Part shown: in pieces, positions 1 through 6,032 of the stretch
Layout of the letters: each line of letters opens with the position of its first letter
How positions within the stretch are numbered: position 1 is the first letter of the stretch
NCBI GenBank assembly: GCA_031431335.1
Contig: JANPDG010000126.1
Coordinates: 1-7,016, forward strand
Origin: JAAFIP01 sp031431335
Lineage (GTDB): Bacteria; Pseudomonadota; Gammaproteobacteria; Burkholderiales; Burkholderiaceae_C
Direction: 5' to 3'
Length of the DNA stretch: 7,016 nt
Position numbers and translations under genes: made by a program
Notes under the pieces: generated by a model
Seen by the model: the letters and a program-made list of their open reading frames with translations, nothing else
What the model was told of the DNA's origin: nothing
Database searches by the model: none

Positions 1-35
1 TGAACTGAAATCAAACTCTAAAAGAGACGATTTGG

Positions 36-60
36 CTGCAGGCAGGTGGCCTGTGTGCAG
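36..60 (-). terminator. Hairpin just after the MnmC-like gene, possible terminator
   Basis: An imperfect inverted repeat begins three bases beyond the stop codon of the minus-strand oxidoreductase gene. Its arms pair over 11 positions with one G/G mismatch and one wobble pair, around a three-base loop. On the minus strand the stem is not followed at once by a T-run; a TTTT lies about ten bases further on. This fits a weak intrinsic terminator or a 3' stabilising hairpin. The structure is seen in the sequence; the function is inferred. Confidence 0.35.
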
Positions 61-63
61 TAT

Positions 64-1212
64 TCAGACTTGCCGCTTCGACTCGATAGCCTGCGCCAGA
101 TGCACGGGTAGCAGAGTATTGGGTTGTCCCATCATTGTTGCAGCCAAGTGCTGTCCACACAGCGCCGCAAAACTCAATCCCCTCGACCCCATGGCCGTGC
201 AAGCGTACAAACCTGGGGCATGCGTTGCGCTGACTTCTCCTACCCATGGCAGTCTGTCGCGCGTGGTGCAGCGTGTGCCTGCCCAGCCTTGAACCAAGCC
301 CGCTTGGTCTTGCGCAGCCAATATGCCAGCTGCTGCGGGGATGAGCTGCCCCAAGCGCTGCAGGTTGGCTGCTATGCCTTGCGCTGTGACTTGTGGGCTG
401 TGCGGTGCATCGTGCTCGTAGGTGGAGCCACTGAGCCAGATGTGGGCACCTTGCCAGGGTATGGCGGGAATAAAGTGGCCGTTGCCGTTGATGGCACAGG
501 GCTTGGTGGATGGGGTGAAGTTTGGCAACTCGGGCAGCAAGCGGGGCCACAGCGCTTGCCACTGGGGCGTCCAGGGGCCGTACACCACTTGGCCTGCAAC
601 TTGGTGCAAAGGCCCGACACCACCTTTGTCCAAAGCAAAAGCGGGTAGCACAGGTGAGCCGTCTGCGTGCTGCAGCCCCGCCAGCAGCGCCTGCGTGCCA
701 TAGGCGTTGGCCATCACCACAGCTTGGGCCTCGGCCAGCAGCATGCCGCTTGCGTTTATGGCCTGCCAGAGGGCGGGGCTGGCGCCTGCGCGCTGCAGCT
801 GGGCAACCTGCACTTGGGTGCGCAGCGTGATGCGGGGGTGGGCTAGCCATGCGGCCACGAGTGCGGCAGATTTAACCCAAGCGGCATCGGCAAACCACCT
901 GGCTTGGGGCCCCAGCTTGCCAGCGCGCTGCAGCGCACCGCAGGGCTGCCAGTCTTGGCCTTCAATGAGCAAGGCGCGCGCAGACTGTACTGTGGCAGCC
1001 AAGCCCAGCTGGCTAAGCTGCGAAATAGCACTGGGAGCCTTGAGGTCCTGTGAGTGGTGGGGCGCTGTGAGTGCTACGGGCAGCCCGCTTGAGGGCGATG
1101 AAGACGCAGTAGCCGGCTGCGCGTCCAGCACCGTCACGCTGCAGCCGCGCTCGGCCAGCGCGTGGGCTGCAGCAGCGCCAGCCAAGCCAGCGCCTATTAC
1201 TATGATATTCAT
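64..1212 (-). CDS. FAD-dependent oxidoreductase resembling the C-terminal domain of MnmC
   Basis: This 382-residue protein is a DAO-family flavoenzyme. Residues 3-12 (IIVIGAGLAG) form the GxGxxG dinucleotide-binding fold and D30 ends the second strand. The C-terminal part, GTRCTTRDRLPWVG at 312-325 and TAMGSRGLSFA at 339-349, resembles the MnmC oxidoreductase domain, which removes the carboxymethyl group from cmnm5(s2)U at tRNA position 34. E. coli MnmC is a fusion with an N-terminal methyltransferase domain. Here that domain is absent: the protein starts directly at the FAD fold, and the next gene upstream is yggX. It could therefore be a stand-alone MnmC2 or another DAO enzyme such as an amine or amino-acid oxidase. 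The start is well placed for the fold, but there is no strong ribosome site because the upstream sequence is a dispersed repeat that overlaps the start codon. Family assignment is strong; the exact substrate is inferred. Confidence 0.8.
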   Translation of the reverse strand: MNIIVIGAGLAGAAAAHALAERGCSVTVLDAQPATASSSPSSGLPVALTAPHHSQDLKAPSAISQLSQLGLAATVQSARALLIEGQDWQPCGALQRAGKLGPQARWFADAAWVKSAALVAAWLAHPRITLRTQVQVAQLQRAGASPALWQAINASGMLLAEAQAVVMANAYGTQALLAGLQHADGSPVLPAFALDKGGVGPLHQVAGQVVYGPWTPQWQALWPRLLPELPNFTPSTKPCAINGNGHFIPAIPWQGAHIWLSGSTYEHDAPHSPQVTAQGIAANLQRLGQLIPAAAGILAAQDQAGLVQGWAGTRCTTRDRLPWVGEVSATHAPGLYACTAMGSRGLSFAALCGQHLAATMMGQPNTLLPVHLAQAIESKRQV

Positions 1213-1279
1213 AGCAAACTATCCAATATCTACGTCGGAAAACTGCCCTAAATTCTTCCAAAAACCGTCCATGAAAGAT
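1198..1279 (+). repeat. Dispersed intergenic repeat, copy A (long form)
   Basis: This stretch aligns without gaps to 6033-6114, with about 66 of 82 positions identical by hand count. Its central part (1210-1242) matches the core shared with 4164-4196 and 6045-6077 at 29 of 33 positions. The core reads ATAGCAAACTAT, then AATAT, then ACGTCGGAAAA. The distal part, CTGCCcTAAAtTCTTCCAAAA, is shared only with the copy at 6033. The left end runs into the first five codons of the minus-strand FAD oxidoreductase gene, so the start codon of that gene (1210-1212) lies inside the repeat. It fills most of the gap between that gene and yggX. Confidence 0.8.
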
Positions 1280-1306
1280 CAAGTCAGTTAACCAGCTTTG
1301 CGCAGC

Positions 1307-1579
1307 TCACTCAGTGGGCGGCACATAGCCCTGCACTGCATCTGCGCCTGCGCCAAAAAAGTGGGCCTCCATCTGGCGGGCCAGGTACTGGCGGGCGCGC
1401 TGGTCGGCCAGGTTGAGGCGGTTTTCGTTGACCAGCATGGTTTGCTGCTTCATCCACGCAGCCCAAGCCTCTTTGCTCACCTGTTGCCAGAGCTTTTTGC
1501 CCAGCTCGCCAGGATAGGGCGGAAAATCCAGCCCCTCAGCTTCTTTGCCCAGTTTGATGCAGTTAACCATGCGTGCCAT
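1307..1579 (-). CDS. yggX: Probable Fe(II)-trafficking protein YggX
   Basis: This is a 90-residue cytosolic protein of the YggX family, which in enterobacteria protects Fe-S clusters from oxidative damage and is linked to labile iron handling. Family signatures are visible along the length: a cysteine at position 7 (MARMVNCIKLG), EAEGLDFPPYPGELGKK at 13-29, SKEAWAAWMKQQTMLVNE near 34-51, and a C-terminal GY.P ending. Length matches the roughly 90 residues of E. coli YggX. I chose the internal ATG at 1579 because an upstream extension to 1678 would add 33 residues that the family lacks and would cross into the divergent dsbB promoter region. The ribosome site is weak (GGACAC). The gene lies upstream of the MnmC-like gene on the same strand with a 94-base gap filled by a repeat, so joint transcription is uncertain. 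Confidence 0.93.
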   Translation of the reverse strand: MARMVNCIKLGKEAEGLDFPPYPGELGKKLWQQVSKEAWAAWMKQQTMLVNENRLNLADQRARQYLARQMEAHFFGAGADAVQGYVPPTE

Positions 1580-1675
1580 GTGAGTGTCCAGTCGTCTAAT
1601 GTGTAAGGGTGCTAAAGCGTAAATTGTCGTTGGTTTTCTGCCCGGGGCTGTGAACCGCAGGCAGATTTGCGTGTC

Positions 1676-1689
1676 CAATAGCGCTATTG
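1676..1689. repeat. 14-base perfect palindrome upstream of dsbB
   Basis: CAATAGCGCTATTG is a perfect palindrome lying 20 bases before the dsbB start codon, in the yggX/dsbB divergent region. Twelve of its bases (CAATAGCGCTAT) recur at 2255-2266, just past the dsbB stop, so the gene is bracketed by the same word. It may be a fragment of a family-typical intergenic repeat or a regulator-binding site. The rest of the 130-base divergent region (1580-1709) shows no convincing promoter by eye. Confidence 0.55.
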
Positions 1690-1709
1690 TCTTCTATCCC
1701 TACACTGTC

Positions 1710-2237
1710 ATGCTCTCACTTTTTAAAAACCTCACCCTCGCGCGCGGCGCGGGCCTGATTGCGCTGGCCTGCATTGGCATGTTGGCTTTTGGCATGTATC
1801 TGCAACATGTGGTGGGTTTAGAGCCATGCCCGATGTGCATTGTGCAACGATATGCTCTTATATTAGTAGCAATATTTTCAATATTGGCGTCGGTAATGTC
1901 GCTAAAAACATCACCTAATTCGTTGAGAAGCAAGTTTCAAATGGTGTGGGCCAGCTTGGCGGGTGTGTTTGCCCTAGGCGGCGCGTTTGTTGCCGCGCGG
2001 CAAAGCTTTTTGCAGTGGTACCCGCCCGAGATAGTGTCCTGTGGCCGCGATTTTTATGGCATGGTGGAGACGTTTCCGCTCAAACGGGCGATTCCGATGA
2101 TCTTTAAGGGCAGTGGCGATTGCACCAAGATCGATTGGACGTTTTTAGGCGGCTCGATAGCCAACTGGTCGTTCGTGGCGTTTGCGGGGATGGCTTTGGT
2201 GCTGCTGGTGCTGCTGCTTCGCAGGCGTAAATATTAA
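1710..2237 (+). CDS. dsbB: Disulfide bond formation protein DsbB
   Basis: This 175-residue inner-membrane protein reoxidises the periplasmic thiol oxidase DsbA and passes the electrons to quinone. It has four hydrophobic segments at about residues 12-31, 45-65, 79-97 and 152-170. The CPMC redox pair (C40, C43) is followed by QR at 46-47, and the second periplasmic pair is C111 and C138 within loop residues 100-150. The tail RRRKY fits a cytoplasmic end. The ATG at 1710 puts the first membrane segment at the usual place; an in-frame ATG at 1650 would add 20 atypical residues. No clear Shine-Dalgarno is visible. The stretch encoding the second membrane segment and its loop (about 1850-1920) is AT-rich with TTA and ATA codons, unlike the rest, and resembles the local repeat. 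The gene diverges from yggX and converges on hemH with a 25-base gap. Confidence 0.95.
   Translation: MLSLFKNLTLARGAGLIALACIGMLAFGMYLQHVVGLEPCPMCIVQRYALILVAIFSILASVMSLKTSPNSLRSKFQMVWASLAGVFALGGAFVAARQSFLQWYPPEIVSCGRDFYGMVETFPLKRAIPMIFKGSGDCTKIDWTFLGGSIANWSFVAFAGMALVLLVLLLRRRKY
1861..1897 (+). repeat. Repeat-like AT-rich tract inside dsbB
   Basis: Without gaps this tract agrees with 6041-6077 (the core repeat and four preceding bases) at about 27 of 37 positions, including TAGCAA, AATAT and CGTCGG in the same order and spacing. It is fully in frame and encodes part of the second membrane segment of DsbB plus the start of the cytoplasmic loop. It could be a diverged repeat absorbed into the gene or a chance match of AT-rich membrane codons. 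Confidence 0.35.
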
Positions 2238-2269
2238 ATAGTTAGCTACTAATACAATAGCGCTATGCC
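2231..2269 (-). repeat. Diverged intergenic repeat across the dsbB 3' end
   Basis: Read on the minus strand, 2254-2231 matches 21 of 24 positions of the block starting TATTAATAGCAAACTATT in the 6033 copy. It overlaps the dsbB stop codon (2235-2237). Next to it lies GCTACTAATACAATAGCGCTA, a word pair I recall as common between genes in Comamonadaceae; it overlaps the hemH stop codon (2263-2265). The repeat therefore occupies the entire 25-base dsbB/hemH gap and both stop codons. Confidence 0.6.
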
Positions 2270-3390
2270 TTAGACCCCATCCCCCGAGCCAACGCCCCTT
2301 GCAGCGCCAGCTCCGCCGTGTTCAAGCCGCTGCGCGTATCCCAGCCCTGCAAATGCTGCTCGGCAATCCGCCCCAAGCCGTGCACCCACTCTGGGTGGTC
2401 GTTCAGGCACGGGATGTAATGAAAGCTGCGGCCATCAACGCCCGCCTGGCTGCCAGCCCCCGCGTGCAAAAACGCCTCTTTCGCCTCCATGGCAATCTCT
2501 TCCAGCGTCTCCAAGCAGTCCACCGTGAACCCAGGGCAGACCACGTCCACACGTTTCACGCCGCTTTGGGCCATCTCGATCAGCGTCGGCTCGGTGTAGG
2601 GCTCTAGCCACTTGGCTCTGCCAAAGCGCGACTGAAACGTCAGCTGCAATTGGTCTTTGCTTAGGCCCAGTTTGTCGCCCACCAAGCGCGCTGTTTTGTA
2701 GCACTCGCAGTGGTAGGTGTCGCCCAGGCTCAATGTGCGCTCGGGCACGCCATGAAAGCTCATCACCAGTTTGTCGGGCCTGCCGTTGACTTTCCAGTAC
2801 GCCTCAATGCGCGCGGCCAGGGCGCTGATGTAGCCTGCGTCGTCGTGGTAGTTATTCACAAAGCGCAGCTCTGGGATGCGGCGCACCTTGGCGGCCCAGG
2901 TGTAGACCGCATCAAACACACTGGCCGTGGTGGTGCCGCTGTACTGCGGGTACATGGGCAAAATCAATATGCGGTTAAACCCCTCGGCCTTGAGCGCGTC
3001 TAGCTGCGACTTCATGCTGGGGTTGGCATAGCGCATGCCCAGGCGCACCTGCACATGGTGGCCTTGTTCGCCCAAATAGCCTTGCAGCAGTTTGGCTTGT
3101 TTTTCGCTCCATACCTTGAGCGGCGAGCCTTCGGCAGTCCAAATGCTGGCGTATTTAGCCGCCGACTTGGCCGGGCGCAGGCGCAAAATAATGCCGTGCA
3201 AAATCAGCCACCAAATCGGTTTGGGGATTTCCACCACGCGGTGGTCCGATAAAAACTCGGCCAAATAGCGGCGCACAGCAGGCGCGGTGGCCTCATCAGG
3301 GGTGCCCAGGTTGCACAGCAGTACAGCGGTGCGGGCGTTGAAATGGCCAGTTTGGCCGTGGGTGTATGAAGGTTCTTTTGCAAATGCCAT
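2263..3390 (-). CDS. hemH: Ferrochelatase HemH
   Basis: This 375-residue protein inserts Fe(II) into protoporphyrin IX (or coproporphyrin III in some lineages), a terminal step of heme synthesis. The family signatures are all present: LLCNLGTPD at 24-32, the conserved PMYPQYSGTTT at 145-155, the metal-binding histidine in SFHGVPERTL (H213), and the acidic partner in CPGFTVDCLETLEEI (E294). Length is normal for proteobacterial HemH, and the last cysteines do not form an evident Fe-S cluster motif. The start at 3390 has a good ribosome site (GGAGA at 3402-3398, seven-base spacer). Upstream extension to 3681 is a shadow of the divergent HAD gene. Only 19 bases separate this start from that of the HAD gene, so its promoter must lie within the neighbour's coding sequence. 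The gene converges with dsbB. Confidence 0.97.
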   Translation of the reverse strand: MAFAKEPSYTHGQTGHFNARTAVLLCNLGTPDEATAPAVRRYLAEFLSDHRVVEIPKPIWWLILHGIILRLRPAKSAAKYASIWTAEGSPLKVWSEKQAKLLQGYLGEQGHHVQVRLGMRYANPSMKSQLDALKAEGFNRILILPMYPQYSGTTTASVFDAVYTWAAKVRRIPELRFVNNYHDDAGYISALAARIEAYWKVNGRPDKLVMSFHGVPERTLSLGDTYHCECYKTARLVGDKLGLSKDQLQLTFQSRFGRAKWLEPYTEPTLIEMAQSGVKRVDVVCPGFTVDCLETLEEIAMEAKEAFLHAGAGSQAGVDGRSFHYIPCLNDHPEWVHGLGRIAEQHLQGWDTRSGLNTAELALQGALARGMGSKA

Positions 3391-3409
3391 GGTGTATTCT
3401 CCACTACCT

Positions 3410-4117
3410 ATGCTCGATGTTTCCCAAATTAAAGCCATATCCCTTGATTTAGACGACACGCTGTGGCCCATCTGGCCTGTGATTGAGCGGGCGGAAAAGG
3501 CGCTGCTAAGCTGGCTGTGCACCAATGCGCCCATGACTGCGGCCATGTTTGCGTCCACCACAGCGCTGCGCGAGATTCGCGAACACATGGCCAACGTGAT
3601 GGTCAAGCAGCGCCCCGAGCTGCGCCACGACCTGGGCGCTATTCGCCTCGAGTCGATCCGCTTGGCGCTGTACCGCGCCAAAGAAGACCCGCTGCTGGCC
3701 GAGCCTGCCTACCAAGTGTTTTTTGCCGAGCGCAACCGCGTGGTGCTGTACGACGACGCGCTGCCCGCGCTCAAAGCTATGGCCGCGCGCTACCCACTGG
3801 TGTCGCTGTCTAACGGCAATGCGCAGCTAAGCTTAATAGGTTTGGACCACTACTTCAAAGCCGCCATCACCGCCAAAGATTTTGGCCACAGCAAGCCTGA
3901 CCCACGCATCTTTGTGGCTGCAGCAGGCGCCGTGGGGGTGCAGCCCCACGAGGTGCTTCACATTGGCGACGACGCTGCGCTGGACGTGATGGGCGCGCTT
4001 AACGCCGACATGCAAGCCATATGGCTTAACCGCGATGAAAAGCTCTGGCCCTATGAAGACCAAGCGCCCGCGCTGGAGGTGGGCTCGCTGGCAGAAGTGG
4101 TGGCGCTGCTTGGCTAA
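3410..4117 (+). CDS. HAD-superfamily phosphatase, YigB-like
   Basis: This 235-residue cytosolic hydrolase has all four HAD motifs: DLDDT at 13-17 (nucleophile D13, acid/base D15), SLSNGN at 132-137, K162 in HSKPDPRIF, and HIGDDAALDVMGA at 184-196. The helical cap between motifs I and II (about 20-110) is the four-helix type found in the YigB/haloacid dehalogenase branch. E. coli YigB is one of several phosphatases acting on the riboflavin precursor 5-amino-6-ribitylamino-uracil phosphate; whether this protein shares that substrate cannot be told from sequence. The start at 3410 begins seven residues after an in-frame ATG at 3389 that would overlap the hemH start; neither has a clear Shine-Dalgarno. 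The shorter form places motif I at the usual distance from the N-terminus. The gene diverges from hemH and converges with the short-chain dehydrogenase. Confidence 0.9.
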   Translation: MLDVSQIKAISLDLDDTLWPIWPVIERAEKALLSWLCTNAPMTAAMFASTTALREIREHMANVMVKQRPELRHDLGAIRLESIRLALYRAKEDPLLAEPAYQVFFAERNRVVLYDDALPALKAMAARYPLVSLSNGNAQLSLIGLDHYFKAAITAKDFGHSKPDPRIFVAAAGAVGVQPHEVLHIGDDAALDVMGALNADMQAIWLNRDEKLWPYEDQAPALEVGSLAEVVALLG

Positions 4118-4153
4118 AGCACTGCCATCTTCAATATGACATTTTTGGAGAAA

Positions 4154-4207
4154 AAAATAGCACTTTTCCGACGTGGATATTCAATAGTTTGCTATTTTAA
4201 TTATAGC
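4154..4207 (-). repeat. Dispersed intergenic repeat, copy B, flanked by inverted arms
   Basis: On the minus strand, 4196-4164 is identical over 33 bases to 6045-6077, starting AATAGCAAACTATTG and ending CACGTCGGAAAA. It is bracketed by an 8-base perfect inverted repeat, AAAATAGC (4154-4161) and GCTATTTT (4191-4198), and followed by a second short pair, GCTAT and ATAGC (4191-4207). It lies in the 98-base convergent gap between the HAD and dehydrogenase genes, where a hairpin could also serve as a two-way terminator. The distal CTGCC...CTTCC half seen in the other two copies is absent. Confidence 0.8.
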
Positions 4208-4215
4208 AAATTAAT

Positions 4216-4974
4216 TTACTTAGGAGCCAACCGAATCGCGCCGTCCAAGCGAATCGTCTCGCCGTTGAGCAGGTCGTTTTCAAAAATATGCAGCGCTAAT
4301 TTGGCGTAGTCTTGCGGTGTGCCCAAGCGGCTGGGGAAGGGCACCGCTGCAGCCAGTGCGTCTTGCACATCTTGTGCCATGCCAAACATCATGGGTGTGC
4401 CCATAATGCCTGGTGCAATCGTCATGTTGCGAATGCCATTGCGCGCCAGGTCGCGGGCAATCGGCAGCGTCATGCCGACAATACCGCCCTTGGACGCGCT
4501 GTAGGCTGCTTGGCCAATTTGCCCGTCATAGGCGGCCACGGACGCGGTGCTAATCAAACAGCCGCGCTCCATGGTGGCCTCGGGTTCGTTTTTGCACATG
4601 GCGTCTGCGGCCAGGCGAATCATGTTGAAGCTGCCAAACAGGTTGATGCTCACGGTACGCTTGAAAGCGTCAAAGTTGTGCGCGCCGTTTTTGCCCACGG
4701 TTTTCTCGCCTGTGGCAATACCAGCGCAGTTCACCAAGCCCATCAGCTTGCCCATGCTAACGGCCTTTGCCACCACCGCTTGACCATCTGCCTCACTGGT
4801 TACGTCACATTTCACAAAACAGCCGCCAATGTCTTTGGCCACGGCCTCGCCTTTGTCCGCCTGCATATCCGCTATCACCACCAAGCCGCCCTTGCTTGCT
4901 AACATGCGCGCCGTGCCTTCGCCCAAGCCCGATGCGCCGCCCGTGACGATAAATACTTTGCTTTGAATGTCCAT
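4216..4974 (-). CDS. Short-chain dehydrogenase, HSD10-type 3-hydroxyacyl-CoA dehydrogenase
   Basis: This 252-residue NAD-dependent Rossmann enzyme resembles type 2 3-hydroxyacyl-CoA dehydrogenase (human HSD17B10), which oxidises 3-hydroxyacyl-CoA and 2-methyl-3-hydroxybutyryl-CoA in fatty acid and isoleucine breakdown. Visible elements are TGGASGLG at 11-18, D36 (NAD preference), NCAG at 82-85, N111, and the triad S145, Y158, K162 in TASVAAYDGQIGQAAYSASKGG. The stretches AAYSASKGGIVGMTLPIARD, VPFPSRLG and LNGETIRLDGAIR are close to HSD10 as I remember it, which separates it from FabG-type reductases. The start at 4974 has a strong ribosome site (AGGAG at 4987-4983, eight-base spacer). A 22-base palindrome sits 42 bases upstream over the likely promoter. 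No acyl-CoA partner genes are adjacent. The family is firm; the in vivo substrate is inferred. Confidence 0.92.
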   Translation of the reverse strand: MDIQSKVFIVTGGASGLGEGTARMLASKGGLVVIADMQADKGEAVAKDIGGCFVKCDVTSEADGQAVVAKAVSMGKLMGLVNCAGIATGEKTVGKNGAHNFDAFKRTVSINLFGSFNMIRLAADAMCKNEPEATMERGCLISTASVAAYDGQIGQAAYSASKGGIVGMTLPIARDLARNGIRNMTIAPGIMGTPMMFGMAQDVQDALAAAVPFPSRLGTPQDYAKLALHIFENDLLNGETIRLDGAIRLAPK

Positions 4975-5016
4975 GAAAAAAGCTCCTGAAATGGGTTGAA
5001 TGCAGGTGTTTAGTGA

Positions 5017-5038
5017 TTGACGTTTACGTTAACGTCAA
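5017..5038. promoter_or_regulatory. Operator-like palindrome between the dehydrogenase and patatin genes
   Basis: TTGACGTT and AACGTCAA are perfect 8-base inverted arms around a 6-base centre (TACGTT), which repeats the ACGTT word. On the minus strand the right arm gives TTGACG, a plausible -35 box for the dehydrogenase gene, so a bound protein would block transcription; a good -10 is not evident. The ACGT-rich form resembles operators of LiuR-type MerR regulators of branched-chain amino acid and fatty acid breakdown as I recall them, which would suit the gene it precedes. It could also act on the patatin gene on the other side. Confidence 0.65.
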
Positions 5039-5112
5039 CTAAGCACTGATTATGGCAGATGCACCCTCGCCCCAACCTTGTTGCACAGGTGGCATGCCAC
5101 ATAATCTGTGCC

Positions 5113-6021
5113 ATGCCTATTCTGCCCACCCTGCCGCGCACCATCTGCCTTGCCGTAGCCGTCCTCTTAGCCGCGTGCACCACCGCGCCCACCACCCCAG
5201 TCATCTCCCCCACACAGCCCCCCGTGGCGGCGCTCAAACGCCCGCCCAAGATCGGCCTGGCGCTGGGCGGGGGTGCTGTGCGTGGGTTTGCGCATGTGGG
5301 GGTGATCGCCGCGCTCGAAGAGGCGGGTATCAAGCCTGACTTGGTGGTGGGCACATCGGCAGGCAGCTTGGTGGCCGCCATCTACGCCTCGGGCAAAAGC
5401 GCCGCCCAGCTGCAACAAGCCGCGCTGGCCATGGAAGAGTCTGACATCACCGACTGGACGCTGCCGTTTTTTGGCCGCGGCATGCTGCGCGGCGAAGCGC
5501 TGGCGCGCTACATGAACACGCAGGTGAACAACAAGCTCATCGAGAGTATGACCATTCCGCTGGGCATCGTAGCTACCGACCTGCGCACAGGCCAAGGCGC
5601 GCTATTTAGGCAGGGCGACACCGGCATGGCCGTGCGCGCGTCCAGCGCCGTGCCGTCGGTGTTTAACCCTGTGAAAATTGGCGCTGCCGAATATGTAGAT
5701 GGCGGCCTGGTGTCACCCGTGCCTGTGAAATACGCCCGCCAAATGGGCGCCGAGCTGGTGATCGCGGTGGATATATCGTCCGCGCCCGAGGGCAACGCAG
5801 CCGACAGCCAACTGCAAATCTTGCTCCAAACCTTTGCCATCATGGGCAAAACTATCAACAGCTACGAGCTCAAAGACGCCGAACTGGTGGTGCGGCCCGA
5901 GCTGGTAGGCGTCAAAAGCGGTGACTTTACCGCCAAACGCCGCGCCATAGACGCAGGCAAACTCGCCATGCAACGCCAGATCCCGCAGCTCAAAGCGCTG
6001 ATGGAGGCCAGAAGCAAGTAG
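5113..6021 (+). CDS. Patatin-like phospholipase, predicted lipoprotein
   Basis: This is a serine lipase or esterase of the patatin family, bacterial RssA/YjjU-like group, predicted to be anchored in the cell envelope. From the ATG at 5113 it has 302 residues. Residues 1-21 form a signal peptide with a hydrophobic run and lipobox LAAC (C22), followed by a Thr/Pro-rich linker. The catalytic domain has the oxyanion loop LGGGAVRGFAHVG (51-63), nucleophile elbow GTSAG (S82), and the dyad aspartate in YVDGG (D196). The residue after C22 is threonine, not aspartate, so outer-membrane sorting is expected by the enteric rule. An in-frame ATG at 5059 would add 18 residues (MHPRPN...) ahead of the signal peptide and is less likely. 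Neither start has a clear Shine-Dalgarno. It diverges from the dehydrogenase across the palindrome at 5017. The substrate is unknown. Confidence 0.88.
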   Translation: MPILPTLPRTICLAVAVLLAACTTAPTTPVISPTQPPVAALKRPPKIGLALGGGAVRGFAHVGVIAALEEAGIKPDLVVGTSAGSLVAAIYASGKSAAQLQQAALAMEESDITDWTLPFFGRGMLRGEALARYMNTQVNNKLIESMTIPLGIVATDLRTGQGALFRQGDTGMAVRASSAVPSVFNPVKIGAAEYVDGGLVSPVPVKYARQMGAELVIAVDISSAPEGNAADSQLQILLQTFAIMGKTINSYELKDAELVVRPELVGVKSGDFTAKRRAIDAGKLAMQRQIPQLKALMEARSK

Positions 6022-6032
6022 CAAAAACTGAA

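Noticed and set aside
11..850. 279-codon open frame on the minus strand
   Set aside because: It overlaps the FAD oxidoreductase gene in another frame, its translation is rich in Arg, Ala, Pro and His with no recognisable domain, and the gene in the other frame has clear motifs.
707..1291. 194-codon plus-strand frame, and the short MKDQVS frame at its end (1271-1291)
   Set aside because: The long frame is antisense to the FAD oxidoreductase. The six-codon end inside the repeat has no ribosome site and no support.
4121..4150. ACTGCC...ATCTTC words near copy B resembling the distal half of copies A and C
   Set aside because: Spacing and orientation do not fit the aligned copies; the match is too short to separate from chance.
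4312..4902. 196-codon plus-strand frame
   Set aside because: Antisense shadow of the short-chain dehydrogenase; composition is His/Ala-rich with no motif.
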